From Oscillospiraceae bacterium (GTDB taxonomy: Bacteria; Bacillota; Clostridia; Oscillospirales; Ruminococcaceae), in NCBI GenBank assembly GCA_018380115.1, contig JAGZUF010000006.1:65874-129873 (forward strand): 64,000 bases of DNA, written 5' to 3'. The position numbers and the translations under genes are program-made. Each line of letters opens with the position of its first letter. Position 1 is the stretch's first letter. This document shows, in pieces, positions 1-8,052 of the stretch. The notes under the pieces were generated by a model. That model saw only the letters and a list, made by a program, of their open reading frames with translations, was not told the DNA's origin and made no database searches.

Positions 1-1218
1 GCCCATGCACAAATCCACCATCAGCTTATCCAGCCGGGCGGCGTCGCCCTGCGCGTATGCGCCCGCTATCTCCACAGGCGAAAGGCCCAGCGGGCACGCC
101 TCGATGCACCGCCCGCAGCGCACGCACGGCTGCGGCGCGGCCAGCTTTGCCTGTTTTTCCAGAAATACAAGGATGCCGTTGTTCTGCTTGAGCACCGGGA
201 AATCCACGCTGGCAAGCGCGGTGCCCATCATGGGGCCGCCCATCAGCACCTTGGCCGCGCCCTCTTCCATGCCGCCGCAGAAATCCAGCACCTCCCGGAT
301 GGGCGTGCCGATGATGACCTCTGCGTTTTTCGGCTCTTTCACGCCGGGGCCGTCCACTGTAAGGCGCTTTGTGGTAAGCGGCATGCCGGTGGCAAGAAAT
401 TTGCCCAGCGCAGACACTGTGGTGACGTTCATTACCAGCACGCCCACGTCCGCGGGCAGGCCACCGCGCGGCACCTCGCGCCCGGTGGTGCGCTCTATCA
501 GCACCTTTTCCGCCCCCTGCGGATAGCGCGAAGGCAGAGGCTTCACCTCATAATCCGCATCATTTTTCACAAGGCTGAGCATCAAATCGATGGCTTCGGG
601 CTTGTTGCGCTCAATGGCAATGATGACGCGCCCGATGCCCAGATGCTTTTTCACCGCCGCAATGCCCGCCAGCACGGTATCAGAGCACTCCAGAAACTCG
701 CGGTTATCTGCTGTGAGGTATGGCTCGCACTCGGCGCCGTTTATCACCAGCGTGTCAATGGGCGCCTGAGGCTTTACCGTCAGCTTCACCGCCGTGGGAA
801 AGCCCGCGCCGCCAAGGCCCACAAGGCCCGCCGCGCGCGCTGCCGCTGCAAGGCTTTGCGCATCCGTCACCTGCGGCGGCACGCAGCTTTCATCCGGCGC
901 CTGCGCGCCGTCCGGCACAATGACAACGGCGGGCACGTCCGCGCCGCCGGGCATTTTCAGCACCGTTACCTCGCTTACCGTGCCGGAAACGCCGGAGTGG
1001 ATGTCTGCACCCACAAACCCTTTCGCGCGGCCCACCACGGTGCCCACCTTCACGGCATCGCCCTTTTTCACCGCCACCTCACATGGCGCGCCAATGTGCT
1101 GGCTCATAGGCAGCACAATTTTAGACGGCAGCGGCATCACCTGTGTGGCAAAGCCCGCCGTGTTCTTCCTGTGCGGCACCGCCGCGCCCTTTGCGCTTCG
1201 CGCAAGGCTCCAACTCAT
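1..1218 (-). CDS. rnfC: RnfC, electron transport complex subunit (partial, runs off left edge)
   Basis: Membrane-associated NADH-binding subunit of the Rnf complex, which couples ferredoxin:NAD+ oxidoreduction to ion pumping. The protein shows the N-terminal RnfC barrel (PSKIVLPMSQHIG, KKGDAVKVG), the NADH/FMN-binding core (LVGLGGAGFPTAVKL, NGAECEPYLTADNRE) and the first 4Fe-4S motif CVRCGRCIEACP close to the window edge; the second cluster and C-terminus lie outside. The ATG at 1218 is preceded by AGGGGG eight bases away. An in-frame ATG at 1290 overlaps the -10 box of the promoter, so it cannot be the start. rnfC is normally the first gene of rnfCDGEAB, so the rest should lie to the left. 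Confidence 0.93.
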   Translation of the reverse strand, partial: MSWSLARSAKGAAVPHRKNTAGFATQVMPLPSKIVLPMSQHIGAPCEVAVKKGDAVKVGTVVGRAKGFVGADIHSGVSGTVSEVTVLKMPGGADVPAVVIVPDGAQAPDESCVPPQVTDAQSLAAAARAAGLVGLGGAGFPTAVKLTVKPQAPIDTLVINGAECEPYLTADNREFLECSDTVLAGIAAVKKHLGIGRVIIAIERNKPEAIDLMLSLVKNDADYEVKPLPSRYPQGAEKVLIERTTGREVPRGGLPADVGVLVMNVTTVSALGKFLATGMPLTTKRLTVDGPGVKEPKNAEVIIGTPIREVLDFCGGMEEGAAKVLMGGPMMGTALASVDFPVLKQNNGILVFLEKQAKLAAPQPCVRCGRCIEACPLGLSPVEIAGAYAQGDAARLDKLMVDLCMG

Positions 1219-1288
1219 CTTCAGAACCCCCTGCCTTCTTCCTCCCGGCGGGCATGCCCGCCCCAGGGCTTTCAAATCATACGGATTC

Positions 1289-1318
1289 ATTTTAGCACCC
1301 TATTTCCCGGTGCGTCAA
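1289..1318 (-). promoter_or_regulatory. Promoter of rnfC
   Basis: On the minus strand TTGACG (1318-1313), an 18-base spacer and TAAAAT (1294-1289). The -10 box overlaps an upstream in-frame ATG, which supports the downstream start at 1218 and gives a leader of about 60 bases. Confidence 0.6.
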
Positions 1319-1613
1319 TCGTTCCAGTGGATGAATATTCGTTTTTGCACCGCTTTTTTCCGAAAAAAGCGGCTTTGCACGGCAAAAAATGGGAAACGTT
1401 TACAGATTTGCCCTACTTCGTCAAATTTTTATCATTTTCTCCATGATTTCGTCATGTTTGTTTTTGTGTTTTATGCGGTATGCACAGGGCACAAAATTTC
1501 ACTGCCGGGGCCGCCGTGCGCACCTTGCACTTTCCCGGCAGGGTATGCTATACTGTATGTATAAATTTCCGCGGCCTGTATGCCTTGGCCGCGCGTTTTC
1601 TGGAGGCCGCAGC
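1291..1613. other. Intergenic region between divergent genes
   Basis: About 320 bases between rnfC and the rightward gene at 1614. Apart from the two promoters (1289-1318 and 1525-1554) I see only an AT-richer stretch with a short A/G-rich dyad near 1357-1375. Open frames crossing it have no ribosome binding site. Confidence 0.5.
1525..1554 (+). promoter_or_regulatory. Promoter of the gene at 1614
   Basis: TTGCAC (1525-1530), 18-base spacer ending in TGC (extended -10), TATACT (1549-1554). It lies about 60 bases before the start codon. Confidence 0.6.
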
Positions 1614-2186
1614 ATGCCCTTTCTGGTGACGGATTCCGCCGTGCCCCTGCCGGCAGAGACACTGCCTGCGCTGAAGCTGACGCATCATTACGACGCACCC
1701 GCCCGCGGCGAGGTGTATGCGTATCTCCGCTGCTATGTGCACAAGGGCGCGCTGTGCTATAACCTGCTTGTGTTTGACGAGGCCCCGCCGCCCACGGCAC
1801 GCATCGGCTTTGCGCTGTGCCCGGCGGAAAGCGAGGGCGAGTTTCTGTTTGCCTCTTTCGGCAGGGCGCCGGGCTCGGACGCTCTGGCCCTGTGCCTGGC
1901 GCAGCCGGGCGGCGGCTACGCCGCCGTGCGGGCCTTTTCTGCCCCGGCGGCAAAGCGCAGCGCGGGCGAGGACGAGCAGGGCCCATACTGGTGTGCCGAG
2001 GGCGTGCTGCCCGCGCAGGTGCTGCGCGAGGCATTCGGCAAGGCGCCGCATGCCGGTGAATTCTGGCCCGGCAATGTGTTTCTGTACGACACCGCCGCGC
2101 CCGGCTTCGGTGCCGCGTTCCCGTGCGAGCGCGGGCCGGGCGGCTGGCTGGCCAGCTTTGAGCCGTTCATGGTAGTTCCTTATTAA
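1614..2186 (+). CDS. Hypothetical protein, possibly carbohydrate-binding (CBM9-like) fold
   Basis: 190 residues, no signal peptide and no membrane segment. ATG at 1614 follows TGGAGG with good spacing, whereas the longer open frame from 1389 starts upstream of the promoter. The sequence is rich in Tyr/Phe/Gly, and the C-terminal arrangement (GEFWPGNVFLYDT, FGAAFP, WLASFEPFMVVPY) recalls the last strands of CBM9-like/DOMON sugar-binding proteins, where a Trp, a conserved Asn and an FG motif occur in this order. That family call is an inference from pattern only. It is transcribed away from rnfC and followed by a small membrane protein in the same direction. Confidence 0.6.
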   Translation: MPFLVTDSAVPLPAETLPALKLTHHYDAPARGEVYAYLRCYVHKGALCYNLLVFDEAPPPTARIGFALCPAESEGEFLFASFGRAPGSDALALCLAQPGGGYAAVRAFSAPAAKRSAGEDEQGPYWCAEGVLPAQVLREAFGKAPHAGEFWPGNVFLYDTAAPGFGAAFPCERGPGGWLASFEPFMVVPY

Positions 2187-2251
2187 AGATAATTTCTGCC
2201 GTCTGCGCCGCCGGCGCAGGCTGAAAAACAAAGGTTTGGGAGGCTGTTATC

Positions 2252-2389
2252 ATGTTGAAATTTTTGTTGAAGCTGCTTGCCTGGGTGGGCGCCATTGCCG
2301 CGGCGCTGGCCGCGCTGGCTTATTTTGACAAGGCCAAGGCGAACGATTACATCGAGATATATTCAGACGACGAGGACGATGTGTTCTGA
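2252..2389 (+). CDS. Small membrane protein with acidic tail (45 aa)
   Basis: ATG at 2252 follows GGGAGG at ideal spacing. The product has one hydrophobic helix (about residues 2-24, LLKLLAWVGAIAAALAALAY) then a charged tail ending IYSDDEDDVF. It sits 65 bases after the preceding gene and directly before two terminators, so it is probably the last cistron of that unit. Function not known; short single-span proteins with an Asp/Glu-rich tail are common in Oscillospiraceae genomes but I recognise no named family. Confidence 0.7.
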   Translation: MLKFLLKLLAWVGAIAAALAALAYFDKAKANDYIEIYSDDEDDVF

Positions 2390-2408
2390 GCCGGAGGCTG
2401 AAGAGAGA

Positions 2409-2442
2409 AGCCTGCCCCCGGCAAAGCCGGAGGCTGTTTTTT
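2409..2442 (+). terminator. Rho-independent terminator
   Basis: Imperfect stem (AGCCT/AGGCT outside, CCGGC-AAA-GCCGG inside) followed by six T at 2437-2442, just after the 45-aa ORF. Confidence 0.7.
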
Positions 2443-2460
2443 GTTAAGGTGAACAAGATA

Positions 2461-2500
2461 AGTCCCCTTCTGCGCGGCGGCGCGCAGAAGGGGACTTTTT
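2461..2500 (+). terminator. Second strong terminator
   Basis: 15-bp perfect stem (2461-2475 with 2482-2496, core CCCCTTCTGCGC) followed by a T run to 2500. It stands between the small ORF and the convergent Na/Pi gene and is oriented for rightward transcripts. Confidence 0.8.
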
Positions 2501-2517
2501 CTATAAAGCACCGTGCA

Positions 2518-4308
2518 TCACACGCCGGACTGCGGCACGCTGCACAGCGGCTCGTAATATTTCTCGCGGTAGGCGGCCAGCATTTCGTTGAAATCCGGCA
2601 CAAAGCCGTCGTGCATATTGCGGCGCAGCGCATGGGCGTCGAAATGGTCGTAATCAGCCTCTGAGCCCACAAGGCGCGCGGCGATGTTGGAGCAGTGGTC
2701 TGAAATGCGCTCCAGATTCGTGAGTATCTCAAGAAAAATGACGCCACTTTCAATGGCACACACGCCCCGCTTCAGGCGCTCGACATGGCGCTCACGCAGT
2801 GATTCTATCATGGCGTCGATGGTCTCCTCCAAAGGCTCTACCCGTTCCGCCGCACGCACATCGCCGCCCTCAAACGCCTCATAGGTGGTGGCCAGTATCT
2901 CGCACAGCGCCTCGTTCACCAACAGAAGCTCCCGCTTTGCACTGGGGGAGAACACAATTTCTTTATCGTGCATTTCGCCCGCGCGCTCGGCCACATTGAT
3001 GGCATAGTCGCCAATGCGCTCAAACTCCACCACATAGTTAATAAGCTCGTTCACCTGCCGGTTTTCGGTGACCGAAAGGCTTTTGTTGGTGAGCTGCACA
3101 AGGTAGTTCGAAATAGATACCTCCAGCTTGTCCACCACTGCCTCGCGGCGGTTCACCTTATGTAGTGTTTCCACGCTGTAATCAAACAGCAGCGGCACAC
3201 AGGCGCCGTAATTTTTCTGCGCGTTGCGGGCCATGGTTTCTACTGCAGCCTTAGCCTGCTGCACCGCCACGGCGGGCGACTGAAACAGGCGCTCGTCCAG
3301 AATGGGCACCTCTACGTCCGGCTCTTCGCTCTTACCGTCCGGGATAGTGAGTTCGGAAAGGCGCACCAGCCATTTTGAAAACGGCAGAAGCAGCAGCGTG
3401 GCAATCATGCTGGTGGCCGTATGCAGGTTGGCGATGGAGCCCTTTGTCATCAGCGTGTTCCAGAACGGGATGCCGAACAGTGCCTTTGCGCCGTATATCA
3501 CCACCATGAAAAATGCAGTGGAGATAAGGTTGAAATACAGATGAATGACGGCGCTGCGCTTGGCGCCTTTGGAGGCGCCGATTGCCGCCAGCATGGGAGT
3601 AAAGCATGTGCCGATATGCGTGCCCAGCACGATGGGCACGGCGTTACCGAACGTGACCACGCCTGTGTCGCTCAGCGCCTGCAGAATGCCCACGCTGGCC
3701 GAAGACGACTGGATGGCCACTGTGGCGGCCAGGCCGGCCAGAAGGCCCAGCAGCGGGTTTTCCAGCGCGGTGAACACGCCGATGAAAAACTGCGAATCCT
3801 TCAGCGGGGCCACGGCCGTCTCCATCATGAACATGCCGGTGAACAGAATACCGAAGCCCAGCATAATCTGCCCCGCATTGCGGCGGCCGGGCGCTTTGAA
3901 AAACACATACAGGATAGCGCCCGCAAAAGCCACGATGGGCGCGAAGGTGGTGGGGTTGATAACCTGCATCAGCAGGCTGTCACCGGAGATATCCGCCATG
4001 CGGATAATTTGCCCTGTAACGGTGGTGCCGATGTTTGCGCCCATGATGACGCCCACAGCCTGTGAAAGCCCCATGATACCGGAGTTTACAAGCCCGATGA
4101 CAATGACAATGGTGGCCGCGGAGGATTGCAGCACGCCCGTGATGAGCGTGCCCAGCAGCACGCCCAGAATGGGGGAGGAGATAAGCTTCTGCAGCACCGT
4201 CTGCATTTTGCCGCTGGCTATTTTCTCAAGGCCGGAGCCCATGATGCTCATGCCGTACAGGAACAGCGCAATGCCGCCCGCCAGGTTGATCGCGTCGAAA
4301 ATGGTCAT
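2518..4308 (-). CDS. Na+/phosphate cotransporter family protein with PhoU domain
   Basis: 596 residues. Residues 1-310 carry the two inverted Na/Pi-cotransporter repeats with the QSSSA-type signatures (GVLQSSAATIVIV near 60, VAIQSSSASVGILQAL near 200) and about eight to nine membrane spans; residues about 340-560 form a PhoU-like helical domain (ERIGDYAINVAERA, LERISDHCSNIAARL). Family members import phosphate with sodium; the PhoU tail is thought to sense phosphate status. Start ATG 4308 follows AGGGGAG. It is monocistronic, with its own promoter at 4387-4416 and a tandem 10-bp repeat at the transcription start. Confidence 0.92.
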   Translation of the reverse strand: MTIFDAINLAGGIALFLYGMSIMGSGLEKIASGKMQTVLQKLISSPILGVLLGTLITGVLQSSAATIVIVIGLVNSGIMGLSQAVGVIMGANIGTTVTGQIIRMADISGDSLLMQVINPTTFAPIVAFAGAILYVFFKAPGRRNAGQIMLGFGILFTGMFMMETAVAPLKDSQFFIGVFTALENPLLGLLAGLAATVAIQSSSASVGILQALSDTGVVTFGNAVPIVLGTHIGTCFTPMLAAIGASKGAKRSAVIHLYFNLISTAFFMVVIYGAKALFGIPFWNTLMTKGSIANLHTATSMIATLLLLPFSKWLVRLSELTIPDGKSEEPDVEVPILDERLFQSPAVAVQQAKAAVETMARNAQKNYGACVPLLFDYSVETLHKVNRREAVVDKLEVSISNYLVQLTNKSLSVTENRQVNELINYVVEFERIGDYAINVAERAGEMHDKEIVFSPSAKRELLLVNEALCEILATTYEAFEGGDVRAAERVEPLEETIDAMIESLRERHVERLKRGVCAIESGVIFLEILTNLERISDHCSNIAARLVGSEADYDHFDAHALRRNMHDGFVPDFNEMLAAYREKYYEPLCSVPQSGV

Positions 4309-4364
4309 TGCCGCCGGCTCCCCTTTTACAAAAATATCCGGCGCCTGCGCACATTCTGCCGCAT

Positions 4365-4416
4365 GCCGTCAAACGCCGTCAAATGTATGATAGCATTCCG
4401 TATGCGGGGCGCGCAA
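4365..4416 (-). promoter_or_regulatory. Promoter of the Na/Pi gene with tandem 10-bp repeat
   Basis: Minus strand: TTGCGC (4416-4411), 18-base spacer, TATCAT (4392-4387). Immediately downstream, GCCGTCAAAC and GCCGTCAAAT stand head to tail at 4365-4374 and 4375-4384 (plus-strand reading), spanning the predicted start site. One helical turn of spacing suggests a regulator site; phosphate control is only a guess. Confidence 0.55.
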
Positions 4417-4475
4417 GGCTCCGGATAAAAAAATTATATCTTTTCTTTACTTTTTCTTTTCTTTCTTTTTACAAA

Positions 4476-4805
4476 TTATACGCCGCCCTGCTGCACGGTG
4501 ACGGCCACGCCTGCAGGCGCGCATACGGCTGCTTCACCCTCCAGCCGAAGCCAGCCGGTGTTCTCGCAGATATGGTCCGGGCAGACGCTGTCCACAAAGC
4601 GCACCGCGCCGTCCTTCACCTCCAGCGTCACGGGCAGGGCCGCCCCCTCTATGGGGTAGACGCCGTCCTGCGAAAGCGGCAGGCACACCGTGCTGCCGCC
4701 GGCAATGTCCACACGGGCCTCGGCGCCCGTACTGCCCGGCCGCATAAGGAAAAACAGCGCCGCCACCGCCAGCACGCCCAGCGCGAACCCAATGTTCTTC
4801 TTCAA
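4476..4805 (-). CDS. NusG domain II-containing protein
   Basis: 109 residues: N-terminal signal/anchor helix (KKNIGFALGVLAVAALFFLM) and an extracellular NusG domain II with the hallmark VDSVCPDHICENTGWL, whose two Cys are conserved in this family (formerly DUF1312). Such proteins often occur beside Rnf or Gx-transporter genes; here rnfC is 3.3 kb away. The biochemical role is unknown. Start ATG 4805 follows GGAGGG. The downstream minus strand (4436-4472) is a purine-only tract with no clear terminator. Confidence 0.85.
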   Translation of the reverse strand: MKKNIGFALGVLAVAALFFLMRPGSTGAEARVDIAGGSTVCLPLSQDGVYPIEGAALPVTLEVKDGAVRFVDSVCPDHICENTGWLRLEGEAAVCAPAGVAVTVQQGGV

Positions 4806-4823
4806 GGCGCGCCCTCCTTCCCC

Positions 4824-4852
4824 TTGCGCTTTTTCTTCTTCCCCACTATACT
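4824..4852 (+). promoter_or_regulatory. Promoter of the dipeptidase gene
   Basis: TTGCGC (4824-4829), 17-base pyrimidine-rich spacer, TATACT (4847-4852), followed by an overlapping TATAAT-like hexamer. Confidence 0.6.
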
Positions 4853-4891
4853 ATAATCAAATGCAAAATGCAAAAATAAGGAGCTGATGAC

Positions 4892-6289
4892 GTGATAAAC
4901 GAAAAAGAACTTTTGCAGAGCATCGACACCTTTCTTTCTGAAAATAAAGACGCCATTCTGGCGGATTTGAAAACGCTGATCGACCAGCCCAGCGTGCGCG
5001 GCGAGGCCGCGCCCGGCGCGCCCTACGGCACAGACGTGAACGCGGCGCTGGAAAAGGCGCTGGCCATTGCCCGCCGCATGGGTCTTGAGACAGTGAACTG
5101 TGAGGGCCATATCGGCTGGGCCGACCTGCCCGGCAAAAGCAAAAAGCAGATTGCCACCATCGCCCATCTGGACGTTGTTCCCGCGGGCAACGGCTGGGCA
5201 TCGAACCCGTTTGAGATGGTGGTGAAGGACGGCTGCGTTATTGGGCGGGGCACGCTGGACGACAAGGGGCCCGCGGTGCTGACGCTTTACATTGCCAAAT
5301 TTTTCAAGGAGCGCGGCGTGCAGCTTCCGTACACCCTGCGCCTTCTGTTCGGCACGGATGAAGAGACCGGCATGGAGGACGTGGAGTGGTATCTGGAGCA
5401 TTACGACGCGCCGGCCTTCCTGTTCACGCCGGACGGCGAATTCCCCGTGGGCTACGGCGAAAAGGGCGGCTATGGCGGCGACGTTATTTCAGCGCCCGTT
5501 TCAGGCAATTTGATGGAATTTGAGGGCGGCGTGGCCGGCAACGTGGTGCCCGACAAGGCCAGCGCGCTGGTAAAGGCCGACATTGCGACGCTGCGCGGCA
5601 CAGAGAACGTGACGGTAGAACCCGCAGGCAGCGGCCTTGTGCGCATCACAGGGCACGGCGTCGGCGGGCACGCCTCGATGCCGCAGGGTACCGTGAACGC
5701 CATCGCCCTGGTGGTGGATTATCTGCTGAAGAACAGGCTGTGCAGCGAAAGTGAGAACCGCGCGCTTGAAATGGTACATGTGCTGCTCTCTGCCACGGAC
5801 GGCTCCAGCACCGGCATTGCCAGCCGCGACGATGTGTTTGGCCCGCTGACGTGCATCGGCGGCACCATTGCCCTGAAGGGTGGCTGCCTTGTGCAGAACA
5901 TCGACATCCGCTACCCCACCAGCATCACCGATGAAGAGATGTTCGCCAAAATCAGCGCCTTTGCCGCCCAATACGGCGGTAGCTTTAAGCCCATGAAACC
6001 CATGAAGCCGTTCTATATCGAACCCGGCAGCCCGGCAATCCGCGCGCTGGTGGATACCTATAACGAGGTGACCGGCCAGAGCAAACAGCCCTTCACCATG
6101 GGCGGCGGCACCTATGCGCGCCACTTCCCCAATGCCGTTAGCTTCGGCATCGAAGAGCCGGAGGAGACTTGGCCCGCCTGCTGCGGCGCCATGCACAGCG
6201 CCAATGAGGGCGTGCCTGTTGAGCATCTGATGAAGTGCCTGAAAATTTACCTGCTGGCCACTGCGCGCCTGATGGAGCTGGAATTCTAA
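4892..6289 (+). CDS. pepV: M20 family dipeptidase PepV-like (Sapep)
   Basis: 465 residues, the normal size of the PepV/Sapep metallodipeptidases that cleave dipeptides in the cytoplasm. Zn/Mn ligands and catalytic residues are visible: IAHLDVVPAG (His, Asp), GRGTLDDKGPAV (bridging Asp), GTDEETGMEDV (catalytic and metal Glu), FTPDGEFPVGYGEKG (family-specific), and the C-terminal MGGGTYARHFPNAVSFG that supplies the last metal ligand region. GTG start at 4892 is set by AAGGAG eight bases upstream; the ATG five bases earlier is closed at once by a stop. Confidence 0.93.
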   Translation: MINEKELLQSIDTFLSENKDAILADLKTLIDQPSVRGEAAPGAPYGTDVNAALEKALAIARRMGLETVNCEGHIGWADLPGKSKKQIATIAHLDVVPAGNGWASNPFEMVVKDGCVIGRGTLDDKGPAVLTLYIAKFFKERGVQLPYTLRLLFGTDEETGMEDVEWYLEHYDAPAFLFTPDGEFPVGYGEKGGYGGDVISAPVSGNLMEFEGGVAGNVVPDKASALVKADIATLRGTENVTVEPAGSGLVRITGHGVGGHASMPQGTVNAIALVVDYLLKNRLCSESENRALEMVHVLLSATDGSSTGIASRDDVFGPLTCIGGTIALKGGCLVQNIDIRYPTSITDEEMFAKISAFAAQYGGSFKPMKPMKPFYIEPGSPAIRALVDTYNEVTGQSKQPFTMGGGTYARHFPNAVSFGIEEPEETWPACCGAMHSANEGVPVEHLMKCLKIYLLATARLMELEF

Positions 6290-6321
6290 GCATGCTGCAA
6301 ACCCGCGTCATATCAGCATAT

Positions 6322-6365
6322 AAAAGGCCGGGGTGCCGCCCATTGGGCGGCACCCCGGCGCTTTT
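6322..6365. terminator. Bidirectional terminator
   Basis: 14-bp perfect GC-rich stem (6327-6340 with 6346-6359) with TTTT on the right and AAAA on the left, between two convergent genes. Confidence 0.85.
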
Positions 6366-6381
6366 CGCACCTGCCGGAATT

Positions 6382-7524
6382 TTATTCGGCTTTGCCTGCC
6401 TCTGTTAGGTGAAACCGCAGCCCCGGCCCGTTTTCGCCCTGCGCATTGCTGGAAGCTGCGTTCAGCACCTGCGCTTTGCCATCGGGCGTGCTGACCGTAA
6501 CCGTCACGCCTTTCTCCGGGCTTTTGCCCAAAACCTGCTCCAGCACATAGCCGCCGTCTTCGCCTTTTTCCGCAGGTCCGCTCACTGCACTGGAAGCGCC
6601 GGCGCCCGCCAGCTTCGGCTCTGTGGCAGGCGGCTCTGCTGCAAAGGCCACCGCGCCCGCGCTGAACACAGCGGCCGCCAGCGCCGCAGCCGTGAAGGAA
6701 GCTTTCTTTTTATTCATGATTGCTCTCATCCTTTCTCTCCACTGGTTTTCTGAAAAACAACTGCAAAAGGGGCCAAAGGCACCGCGCTGCGCTTCGGCGC
6801 AGAGAAGGGCGCGCGCATAGGGCGCCCTCTCTGCGCCGCCCTGTGCGCACACGACAGCCTCGTCGCACGCGAATTCAATGTCCCTGTTTGCCAAAATAAA
6901 CAGCGCCCACACCGCCGGGGAATACCAGTGCAGGCACACAACCGCCGCGAACAGCAGCTTTCGCAAAGCATCAAAGCGCACGATATGCATGCGCTCGTGC
7001 GCCAGCACATAGAAAAGCTGCTGCCCCTGCCATTTGCTTTCCGCAGGCAGCACCACCACCGGGCGCAGCACCCCATAGGTGAAGGGCGTAGCGCAGGCGG
7101 CCGTTTTCACCCGAAGCGGGCGGCGCACCGGCCATGCCTGAAAAAAGGCCTGCACCTGCCCACAGGCACAGGGCGCGGCGTTTCGCAGCCGCCAAAGCGC
7201 CGCCGCATACACTGCCAGAAAATAGATGCCCAGGGCGCAGGCGCCCGCCAGCCAAAGCTGTGCCCACGGCAGGCCCGGCGCAGCCTGCGCCGCCTGCCCG
7301 CCGCCCAGGCCGACCCCTGCATGGGACGGCCAAAGTGCCCACGCGCCTGTAAAGCGCACCGGCACCAGCAGGCGCAGCGCCGCCACGCACCACAGTGCAG
7401 GCCACAGCCTGCGGGGCACGCGCCGCTTTGCTGCTGCGCGGAGGCATATCACCAGTGCCGCCATCAGGGCGCCCTGCAGGCCCACGGAAAAATAGCGCGC
7501 AAACAATGCCTCCGGCAGGCTCAT
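6382..7524 (-). CDS. M56 family metallopeptidase (BlaR1/MecR1-like)
   Basis: 380 residues. Four hydrophobic segments (about 12-30, 38-56, 88-112, 190-215) frame the cytoplasmic M56 peptidase domain with the zinc site HERMH (YVLAHERMHIVRFDAL) and the distal Glu in NRDIEFACDEAVV. A further helix near 275-292 is followed by a short extracytoplasmic tail instead of the penicillin-binding sensor of true BlaR1, so the stimulus need not be a beta-lactam. It overlaps the BlaI-type gene by four bases (ATGA), the usual sensor-protease/repressor pairing in which the protease triggers cleavage of the repressor. Confidence 0.9.
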   Translation of the reverse strand: MSLPEALFARYFSVGLQGALMAALVICLRAAAKRRVPRRLWPALWCVAALRLLVPVRFTGAWALWPSHAGVGLGGGQAAQAAPGLPWAQLWLAGACALGIYFLAVYAAALWRLRNAAPCACGQVQAFFQAWPVRRPLRVKTAACATPFTYGVLRPVVVLPAESKWQGQQLFYVLAHERMHIVRFDALRKLLFAAVVCLHWYSPAVWALFILANRDIEFACDEAVVCAQGGAERAPYARALLCAEAQRGAFGPFCSCFSENQWRERMRAIMNKKKASFTAAALAAAVFSAGAVAFAAEPPATEPKLAGAGASSAVSGPAEKGEDGGYVLEQVLGKSPEKGVTVTVSTPDGKAQVLNAASSNAQGENGPGLRFHLTEAGKAE

Positions 7525-7895
7525 GGCTTCTCCTCTTCCTGTGCGGCCGCCACCATAGCCTCCAGACGCGCCAGCTCATCCTTTGAAAGCCGTTTTGCGC
7601 CCAGCAGCGCGGCAAACAGCCTTTCGGCCGAGCCCTCAAACAGCTTTTCCAGCAGCGCGCCTGCCGCGCTGCGCTGCACCTCCTCCTGCGCCACACAGGG
7701 GGTGCAGAAAAAGCCCGGCTCTGTGCGGCGCACGGCGCCCTTCTGCACGCACCGGCGCAGCAGCGTATAGGTGGTGTTCGCGTTCCAGCCCCAGGCAGCC
7801 GTCATCTCTTCGGCCACCTGCCTTGCCGGGCAGCCGCCTGTGCGCCACAGCACCTGCATCACCTTCAGTTCGGCATCTCCCAGCTTTTTTTCCAT
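7521..7895 (-). CDS. BlaI/MecI/CopY family transcriptional repressor
   Basis: 124 residues, the family size. Winged-helix N-terminal region (ELKVMQVLWRTGGCPARQVAEEM, WNANTTYTLLRRCVQKGAVRR) and C-terminal dimerisation helices (LLEKLFEGSAERLFAALL). ATG 7895 follows GGGGAGG. It is the first gene of a two-gene operon with the M56 protease, and the inverted repeat over its promoter points to autorepression. Confidence 0.92.
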   Translation of the reverse strand: MEKKLGDAELKVMQVLWRTGGCPARQVAEEMTAAWGWNANTTYTLLRRCVQKGAVRRTEPGFFCTPCVAQEEVQRSAAGALLEKLFEGSAERLFAALLGAKRLSKDELARLEAMVAAAQEEEKP

Positions 7896-7913
7896 TCAGG
7901 CCTCCCCTTTCGC

Positions 7914-7963
7914 AAGACAATTGTGGTAACCCCAATATACCACTATTGTCTTATCAAAGTCAA
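7914..7963 (-). promoter_or_regulatory. Promoter and operator of the blaI-M56 operon
   Basis: Minus-strand promoter TTGACT (7963-7958), 18-base spacer, TATATT (7939-7934). A large inverted repeat encloses it: AGACAATTGTGGTA (7915-7928) and its near-perfect complement TACCACTATTGTCT (7938-7951), one mismatch. The arms cover the -10 region and spacer, as expected for a BlaI-type operator, although the half-site differs from the classical TACA/TGTA core. Confidence 0.7.
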
Positions 7964-7992
7964 CCAGAGCTCTTGTCTTTTCACACAGTTTT

Positions 7993-8028
7993 CAAAAAAG
8001 ACCGCCCCGGCTTACAAGCCGGGGCGGC
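7993..8028 (-). terminator. Terminator of the SDR gene
   Basis: 11-bp GC-rich stem (8002-8012 with 8017-8027) followed on the minus strand by TCTTTTTT. It lies 25 bases after the stop of the SDR gene. Confidence 0.85.
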
Positions 8029-8052
8029 CCTGAATACGCATCCTTTTTAGCG

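Noticed and set aside
1218..1290. Longer rnfC start at ATG 1290
   Set aside because: That ATG overlaps the TAAAAT -10 box of the rnfC promoter and has no ribosome site.
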